A DNA stretch of 64,000 nucleotides, taken from assembly GCA_964495885.1 (NCBI GenBank), contig CAZBWO010000003.1, positions 165,799-229,798 of the forward strand, read 5' to 3'. Below are positions 59,344 to 64,000 of this stretch, piece after piece. The position numbers and the translations under genes were made by a program. The stretch comes from PALG01 sp964495885 (lineage in GTDB: Bacteria > Bacteroidota > Bacteroidia > Flavobacteriales > Flavobacteriaceae). Numbering within the stretch: the stretch's first letter is position 1; the number at the start of each line of letters is the position of its first letter. The notes beneath the pieces were generated by a model. That model was given only the letters and a program-made list of their open reading frames with translations, did no database searches and was not told where the DNA came from.

Positions 59344-61470
59344 TTATCGAAGTAATTCAAGTGCTTTTTCAGATTCTTGTACAGGAAGTTTGCAGGTGTA
59401 GTTTTCACAAACATAAATCACGGTTTTCCCATCTACGTAGCGCTCTTCCAGCAAGGGCATTTTAACAGGAACCTTTGGACTTCCAGAAATTAAAATATGT
59501 GGGAGGTAGTTTCGGTTGATTTCAGCAACTTTTTTCGGTGCATTTTCACCAACCACCACCACTTCATAAAATTTGAAACGATAATTCTGTAAAAGATCCA
59601 GCCAATTAGAAAAACTATTAGGGTACTGCGCCATTTCCGGAAGTATATTTTTTAACATTTGTTGTGCGGTTTGTCGATACAACTCACTATCATAATGATG
59701 CGATAGTATAAATAAATTTTTTGCCATTACCGAGTTGGAAGCTGGAATTACATTATCCCTGTATTCAAAGTTCCGTGTAATGATCTCTTTTTCTTTGGCA
59801 GAAGTAAAATAGAACATATGGCTACCTTCATCAAAAAAATGATCAAACACGTATTGAGTCATTAAATTTGATAGTTCAATCCATTTTTGATCCAGGGTAA
59901 CTTCGTGTAAAGCAATAAAAGCCTGAGTTAATTGGGCATAGTCCTCCAAATACCCAGGAATACTGCTTTTTCCATCTTTATAAGAATGCCAAAGACTTCC
60001 GTCTTTCATGAGTTGTTGTCTAGAAATAAAAGAAGCATTCTTAAGTGCAATTTCTAAATAAGCTTCATTTCCAAATGCTTTGTAAGCATCTACATATCCC
60101 AATATCATCAAAGCATTCCATGAAGTAAGGGTTTTGTCATCCAGTCTGGTTTTTGGACGTTTTTCTCGATATTCGAATACTGATTTTTTCCAATTGGAAA
60201 CTTTATTTTCAAGTAAACGCTCTTCTATGGAAAATGCTTGAGATAACTCACTATTTGACAAAGACCTGAAGAGTACATATTTGTTTTCCTCTTTCCAAAA
60301 TCCTTTTTCATTAATATTGAAATATGCCTGAAACATTTCCCAGTCAGAGGAGGGAATTACTTCTTGGAGCTCTTCCTTGGTGAATGTGTAAAAAGCACCT
60401 TCTTCTAGCTCGCCTTCTGAAGTTTCGCTATCGGCATCCAAGGAAGAATAGAAAGCCCCAGTTTCATCAGTCATCTCCCGTTGGATATACCCCAAGGTTT
60501 CCTCAACAACTTCTTTGTAAAGAGAGTCTTGAAAGGCCTTGTATGCGTTACTGTAAAGACTTACCAATTGCGCATTGTCATATAGCATTTTTTCAAAATG
60601 TGGAACATGCCAGCGATCATCGGTGCTATATCTAGCAAAACCACCTCCAATGTGGTCGTAAATTCCTCCATAGGCCATTTTTTGAAGGGAGCGCTTTACA
60701 TGATTTATAAGAATGCCATCTTCGTGTTCAATTCCTGCCCTTAGGAAATACGCCAATTTATTAGGCATCATAAATTTTGGTGCACCCCTATCGCCTCCAT
60801 CTATAGTATCAAGGCTTTGTTTCCATTTTTCCAATGTAGGCTGAAGCGCAAATTTGGAAAAATCTACCTCAGAGGTATTTATTTCAACAAGATCAAGACT
60901 TTTAATGCCTTCTTCCAGTCTATCAGCATATTGTATAAGTTTATCGGGTTCAGACTCATATAGTTCCTGAAGTTGTTGCAAAACTTGTATCCAATCCTCT
61001 TTCTTAAAATAAGTTCCGCCAAAAACAGGTCGACCATCAGGCAAGGTGATGACATTCAATGGCCACCCAGCATTTCCATTCATTAGCTGAACTGCATTAA
61101 TATATATTTGATCTACATCTGGGCGTTCCTCCCTATCTACCTTAACCGAAAGGTAGTGGGTGTTCATAATTGCAGCAACGGTAGAATCCTCGAAGCTCTC
61201 CCGCTCCATAACATGGCACCAATGGCATGCGGCATACCCAATACTCACAATCATTAGTTTTTTTGCATTTTTAGCTTCTTCCAACACCTTTGGTCCCCAA
61301 GGTTTCCAGTCTACAGGGTTATGTGCATGTTGTAGTAAGTATGGACTGGTCTCATTGACCAATTCGTTGGTATAAAGATGCTCTTCCACCGTTTCTTTTT
61401 TAGTTTGATTACAAGAAAATAGGAAACATGCCATGAGGCATGCAATAAGGATATTTTGGGTTTTTCGCAT
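59344..61470 (-). CDS. DUF255 thioredoxin-domain lipoprotein (YyaL/SSP411-like)
   Basis: The 708-residue protein starts with a lipoprotein signal (MRKTQNILIACLMACFLFSC, lipid Cys at 20). An N-terminal thioredoxin-like domain (about 35-185) has the active motif CHWCHVM (Cys82, Cys85), preceded by SPYLLQHAHNPVDWKPWG, the DUF255 signature. A long (alpha/alpha)6-barrel-like part with GGFARYSTDDRWHVPHFEKM and DDKTLTSWNALMILGYVDAY fills the rest. Family members (SSP411/YyaL) have unknown substrates. Here the lipid anchor places it outside the cytoplasm. It is separated from dodecin by a terminator. Confidence 0.9.
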   Translation of the reverse strand: MRKTQNILIACLMACFLFSCNQTKKETVEEHLYTNELVNETSPYLLQHAHNPVDWKPWGPKVLEEAKNAKKLMIVSIGYAACHWCHVMERESFEDSTVAAIMNTHYLSVKVDREERPDVDQIYINAVQLMNGNAGWPLNVITLPDGRPVFGGTYFKKEDWIQVLQQLQELYESEPDKLIQYADRLEEGIKSLDLVEINTSEVDFSKFALQPTLEKWKQSLDTIDGGDRGAPKFMMPNKLAYFLRAGIEHEDGILINHVKRSLQKMAYGGIYDHIGGGFARYSTDDRWHVPHFEKMLYDNAQLVSLYSNAYKAFQDSLYKEVVEETLGYIQREMTDETGAFYSSLDADSETSEGELEEGAFYTFTKEELQEVIPSSDWEMFQAYFNINEKGFWKEENKYVLFRSLSNSELSQAFSIEERLLENKVSNWKKSVFEYREKRPKTRLDDKTLTSWNALMILGYVDAYKAFGNEAYLEIALKNASFISRQQLMKDGSLWHSYKDGKSSIPGYLEDYAQLTQAFIALHEVTLDQKWIELSNLMTQYVFDHFFDEGSHMFYFTSAKEKEIITRNFEYRDNVIPASNSVMAKNLFILSHHYDSELYRQTAQQMLKNILPEMAQYPNSFSNWLDLLQNYRFKFYEVVVVGENAPKKVAEINRNYLPHILISGSPKVPVKMPLLEERYVDGKTVIYVCENYTCKLPVQESEKALELLR

Positions 61471-61477
61471 AAGAAAA

Positions 61478-61485
61478 CAAAAATA
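61478..61485 (-). promoter_or_regulatory. -7 box ahead of the DUF255 gene
   Basis: Minus-strand TATTTTTG matches TAnnTTTG, but it lies only 8 bases before the start codon at 61470, so the transcript would be nearly leaderless. It overlaps the dodecin terminator, so the assignment is uncertain. Confidence 0.35.
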
Positions 61486-61514
61486 CGCTTTTGATAAAAA
61501 CCAAAAGCGTATTT
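61481..61514 (-). terminator. Terminator after dodecin
   Basis: AAATACGCTTTTG (61481-61493) pairs perfectly with CAAAAGCGTATTT (61502-61514) around an 8-base loop. On the minus strand it is followed by a T-rich tail, 18 bases after the dodecin stop. Confidence 0.85.
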
Positions 61515-61532
61515 CTAGCCTAAAAATAGGTG

Positions 61533-61733
61533 CTATTTTACTTCAAATGTGATTTTCACATTTACCCGAAACTCAGTAACTTCTTCATCGTTTACGGTTG
61601 CACTTTGCTCTTGAACATACACAGAGCGAATATGTTTTACGCTTTTGGCAGCCTGTTTAACGGCTTTTCGGGTTGCATCTTCCCAACTCTTTTCAGAATT
61701 GGCCAATACTTCAATAACTTTAAGGATTGCCAT
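61533..61733 (-). CDS. Dodecin family flavin-binding protein
   Basis: The 66-residue protein matches the dodecin pattern: a first beta strand (LKVIEVLANSEKSWEDATRK), one helix, then two strands (VYVQEQSATVNDEEVTEFRV). Dodecins form hollow 12-mers that store or buffer flavins. The length is typical. It lies 46 bases downstream of the nfu gene on the same strand and probably shares its transcript, ending at the terminator 61481-61514. Confidence 0.93.
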   Translation of the reverse strand: MAILKVIEVLANSEKSWEDATRKAVKQAAKSVKHIRSVYVQEQSATVNDEEVTEFRVNVKITFEVK

Positions 61734-61779
61734 AGGAATAAATTTTAGGTTACCTCTTAAAGGTACAAATTAAATACCA

Positions 61780-62685
61780 CTATCCGTTAATGGCTTCCAC
61801 ATAATTTACTTTCCCTTGAAGCATTTCCCGAAGCATGGTTTCAATACCATTTTTTAAGGTAACCGTAGAGGAAGGGCAGCCACTGCAGGCACCTTGCAAA
61901 AGTACACGTACGGTTTTGGAATCTGCTTCGTAAGATTCAAAAGCAATATGTCCACCATCCCCAGCTACAGCAGGTTCAACGTATTCTTTTAGGATATTTA
62001 CAATCTCTTTTTCAATATCGTTTTCTGGAGTTTTTGCAGGTTTTTTATCTGTTGTTGACTCTTGAAGGCTTTCCTTCAGTAAATCATCAAGTATAATTTT
62101 TTGTCCACTTTCTAAATACTCCTTAATGAAATCTCTAATTTCCATTACGATTTCCTGCCAAGAAACCTCAGTTTTTTTTGTGATGGAAATATAATTACCA
62201 GCAATAAAAACAGTGTCAACAAAGGGAAATTGAAACAAGGCTTGTGCAATGGGGGCGCTGGAAGCTTCCGAAGGTATTTTGAATTCAAAAATTCCATCAA
62301 CAAGTGGTTTATTGGAAACGAATTTCATCACATTTGGATTGGGAGTGCTTTCCGCATAGACCGTAACAGGAACTTTTGTAGATTTATTTTTTGATTGAAT
62401 TACCTCAAGTCCATCATTAAGGTATCCCGAAATAGCTTCCGCAACAGCATCCTCAACGTCATCCCATTCCACAATATTAAACTTCTCAATTGCTATGAAA
62501 TTCTGCGAAATGTAAATCGTTTTTACAAAAGGGAGATGAAATAATTGTTGCGCTAATGGGCTGTCTTTTGCTTCATCAATATTCTTGAATTCAAAACTTT
62601 CTGCTTGGACCAAAAAAGTATTTGCTACAAATTTTTTTATGGTATCATTAGTGGTTGCTTGAATAGCAATGTTAAATTCTTGCAT
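61780..62685 (-). CDS. nfuA: Nfu-type iron-sulfur scaffold with two N-terminal Nfu_N domains
   Basis: From the ATG at 62685 the protein has 301 residues: two Nfu_N domains in tandem (about 1-95 and 100-200), a Lys/Glu-rich linker, and a C-terminal NifU-like domain (about 225-301) with the cluster site GACSGCPSS (Cys267, Cys270). It would assemble or carry [4Fe-4S] clusters for client proteins. A longer frame reaches 62745, but a promoter at 62703-62733 lies within it, so 62685 is preferred. The two Nfu_N copies are similar at FHLPFVKTIYIS and FQFPFVDTVFIA. Confidence 0.9.
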   Translation of the reverse strand: MQEFNIAIQATTNDTIKKFVANTFLVQAESFEFKNIDEAKDSPLAQQLFHLPFVKTIYISQNFIAIEKFNIVEWDDVEDAVAEAISGYLNDGLEVIQSKNKSTKVPVTVYAESTPNPNVMKFVSNKPLVDGIFEFKIPSEASSAPIAQALFQFPFVDTVFIAGNYISITKKTEVSWQEIVMEIRDFIKEYLESGQKIILDDLLKESLQESTTDKKPAKTPENDIEKEIVNILKEYVEPAVAGDGGHIAFESYEADSKTVRVLLQGACSGCPSSTVTLKNGIETMLREMLQGKVNYVEAING

Positions 62686-62702
62686 TTTATGGGAATTTTC
62701 TG

Positions 62703-62733
62703 CAAAACTAGGAAAGAAAACCGCAGTATTCAA
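62703..62733 (-). promoter_or_regulatory. Promoter of nfuA-dodecin (TTG-N20-TAGTTTTG)
   Basis: On the minus strand TTG (complement of 62731-62733), then 20 bases, then TAGTTTTG (complement of 62703-62710), an exact -7 match, 17 bases before the nfuA ATG at 62685. Its -33 box abuts the plus-strand -7 box at 62734. Confidence 0.7.
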
Positions 62734-62741
62734 TATATTTG
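62734..62741 (+). promoter_or_regulatory. -7 box for the surface protein gene
   Basis: TATATTTG matches TAnnTTTG and lies 19 bases before the start at 62761. It abuts the -33 box of the divergent nfuA promoter. Confidence 0.6.
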
Positions 62742-62760
62742 GCAAATTAACAATTTATTA

Positions 62761-64000
62761 ATGATGAGACTTTATCCCCTTTATCTCCTCTTGCTGATAA
62801 GTTTTTCATCTGTTGGGCAGTCTATTGTAGTGAATGACCCTGCAGCCCCAGAAACTGCACTCACTGCAGAGGAACTTGTCAATGAAGTACTTTTGGGAGG
62901 GGATTGCGTAAGTGTAACTTTTACGAATCTTCAAGAAAACCCTGCGGGTGTTGCGAATCTTGCTGAAAGAAGCTGGGGATTTTTTGATGCCACGGGAACC
63001 ACTTTTCCGTTCCAAAGTGGTATTATTCTTTCTTCTGGGTTTGCTTTAGAGGCCGAAGGTCCAAATGATACTTCCAGTGAAACTGGAACCGGAACTGGAT
63101 GGGGTGGAGATCCAGACCTTAAAACCTTATTAGATATACAAAGTGGCGACAATCAACCCACTAATAATGCTACTATCTTTCAGTTTGAATTTGTACCCAT
63201 CGTGTCTGATGTAACTTTCGATTTTATTTTTGCTTCGGAAGAATATGAAAACGATTTTGAGTGTGATTCCCAGTTTAGGGATGGTTTTGCATTTCTCCTA
63301 CGTGGGCCTGGAATCCCAAATACTTCTGGGACGGCATATGGCGGAATCAATATCGCAGCAGTGCCTGGTTCAACAGATGTTCCAGTAAGTACGTTGTCTA
63401 TTCATTCAGACACATTTTTATGTGGTCCAGAAATACCAGGTGTTAATTTTTTCCCAGAATTTTATATTAGCAATGTAGGGGCTAATAATTTAAATGAAAT
63501 CCAATTTGATGGATATACTCAGTCACTAACTGCGCAAGCAACACTTATACCTGGCGAGACCTATGAGTTAAAGATGGTTATCGCAGATAGAGGTGATAGC
63601 CTTTTAGATTCTGCTGTATTTTTTAGAGCTGGAAGTTTGGATATCGGAAGTGTAGACTTGGGGGTAGATTTAACGGTGCCTACTGGGAATGCTAGATGCG
63701 AAGGGGAAACTTATACTATTATTCCCGATATTTCTGCACCTCCAGGAACTACTTTTGAGTGGCAATATGAAGATCCTCTAGGCTCTGGAATATTTGTGCC
63801 TTTTGTTCCTGCGGAAACAGGTCCAGTGTTAGATGTTACAACAACTGGACGATATAAAATTATAGTAGATTTTGCAGGAGTCTGTACTTCTGAAGGAGAG
63901 GTTTATATTGAATTTGCACCACCCTTCACAATTAATGACATGCCCGATCCCTTGGTTGTCTGCGATTCGGACAACGACGGATTTGCGGAGTTCGACCTGA
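62761..64000 (+). CDS. Choice-of-anchor L domain surface protein (3' end outside window)
   Basis: The frame from ATG 62761 stays open to the window end, giving 413 residues. A signal peptide (MMRLYPLYLLLLISFSSVGQ) is followed by a choice-of-anchor L domain (about 25-290) with GIILSSGFALEAEGPND, FDFIFASEEYENDFECDSQF and YELKMVIADRGDSLLDSAVF. Ig-like repeats then begin, with VVCDSDNDGFAEFDL at the end. Flavobacterial proteins of this build usually end in a gliding/type B sorting domain for type IX secretion, not visible here. SprA at 29570 would be its exit route. The function is likely adhesive. Confidence 0.88.
   Translation, partial: MMRLYPLYLLLLISFSSVGQSIVVNDPAAPETALTAEELVNEVLLGGDCVSVTFTNLQENPAGVANLAERSWGFFDATGTTFPFQSGIILSSGFALEAEGPNDTSSETGTGTGWGGDPDLKTLLDIQSGDNQPTNNATIFQFEFVPIVSDVTFDFIFASEEYENDFECDSQFRDGFAFLLRGPGIPNTSGTAYGGINIAAVPGSTDVPVSTLSIHSDTFLCGPEIPGVNFFPEFYISNVGANNLNEIQFDGYTQSLTAQATLIPGETYELKMVIADRGDSLLDSAVFFRAGSLDIGSVDLGVDLTVPTGNARCEGETYTIIPDISAPPGTTFEWQYEDPLGSGIFVPFVPAETGPVLDVTTTGRYKIIVDFAGVCTSEGEVYIEFAPPFTINDMPDPLVVCDSDNDGFAEFDL

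Noticed and set aside
62685..62745. Longer N-terminus of the Nfu protein from 62745
   Set aside because: A full promoter (TTG-N20-TAGTTTTG) on the minus strand lies within this stretch, so the transcript starts after it.
62806..63152. Minus-strand frames opposite the surface protein
   Set aside because: They are short and lie inside a long open frame with a signal peptide and clear domain motifs.

Overview
The window looks like a chromosomal segment from a marine-type member of the Flavobacteriaceae (Bacteroidota). Supporting signs are the gliding/type IX secretion protein SprA (2,434 residues), a RemB-like protein, a complete alternative complex III (ActABCDEF) in one run with an aa3-type oxidase, TonB paralogues, a choice-of-anchor L surface protein, and many copies of the Bacteroidota -7 promoter box TAnnTTTG with weak ribosome binding sites. 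No tRNA, rRNA, CRISPR array, insertion sequence or prophage was found. The gene order is dense and no stretch over 300 bases lacks a gene; the longest gaps (about 130-225 bases) hold promoters, palindromes or hairpins, noted below.

Layout. 1-4757: the end of a DUF2207-type membrane protein, then a minus-strand set of stress or envelope genes (tandem UspA; Dps, MscS channel, YtxH protein, holin-like membrane protein, two small proteins). 4838-9358: rimP-nusA-infB with a terminator-like hairpin in its leader. 9410-9817: a SPOR-domain protein. 10044-21724: actABCDEF-coxBA, quinol oxidation coupled to oxygen reduction. 21815-29565: MATE exporter, ruvB, cytochrome P450, queG, maeB, ruvA. 29570-37630: sprA, gcvH, a VanZ-like gene. 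37695-41517: three consecutive genes sharing a TonB C-terminal-type domain, the last fused to a barrel-like domain (RemB-like). 41521-42585: a periplasmic metallo-beta-lactamase-fold hydrolase on the minus strand.

42701-47829: the second half of the oxidase system: heme o synthase, two subunit III proteins, subunit IV, a copper-site-less SCO-like protein, a true SCO protein, a DUF420 membrane protein and a small CxxC membrane protein. 47964-55871: a MacB-type ABC efflux operon with two permeases, two adaptors and a TolC-like channel, ending in tsaB. 55868-59120: two related secreted proteins on the minus strand on either side of a plus-strand TPR/AraC-type regulator. 59344-62685: a DUF255 thioredoxin-fold lipoprotein, dodecin and an Nfu-type iron-sulfur scaffold, all minus strand. 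62761 to the window end: the first 413 residues of a choice-of-anchor L surface protein.

The two respiratory clusters belong together: Act oxidises quinol and passes electrons to CoxBA, while the second cluster supplies heme, subunits III and IV and copper assembly. Most of the window is ordinary core flavobacterial genome. The less ordinary items are the regulator flanked by paralogues, the TonB-domain triplet, the SCO-like protein without copper ligands, the helix-hairpin-helix tail on ActC, the hairpin just before rimP, and a terminator hairpin embedded in the tsaB coding region. All functional calls come from reading the sequence; no database search was run.
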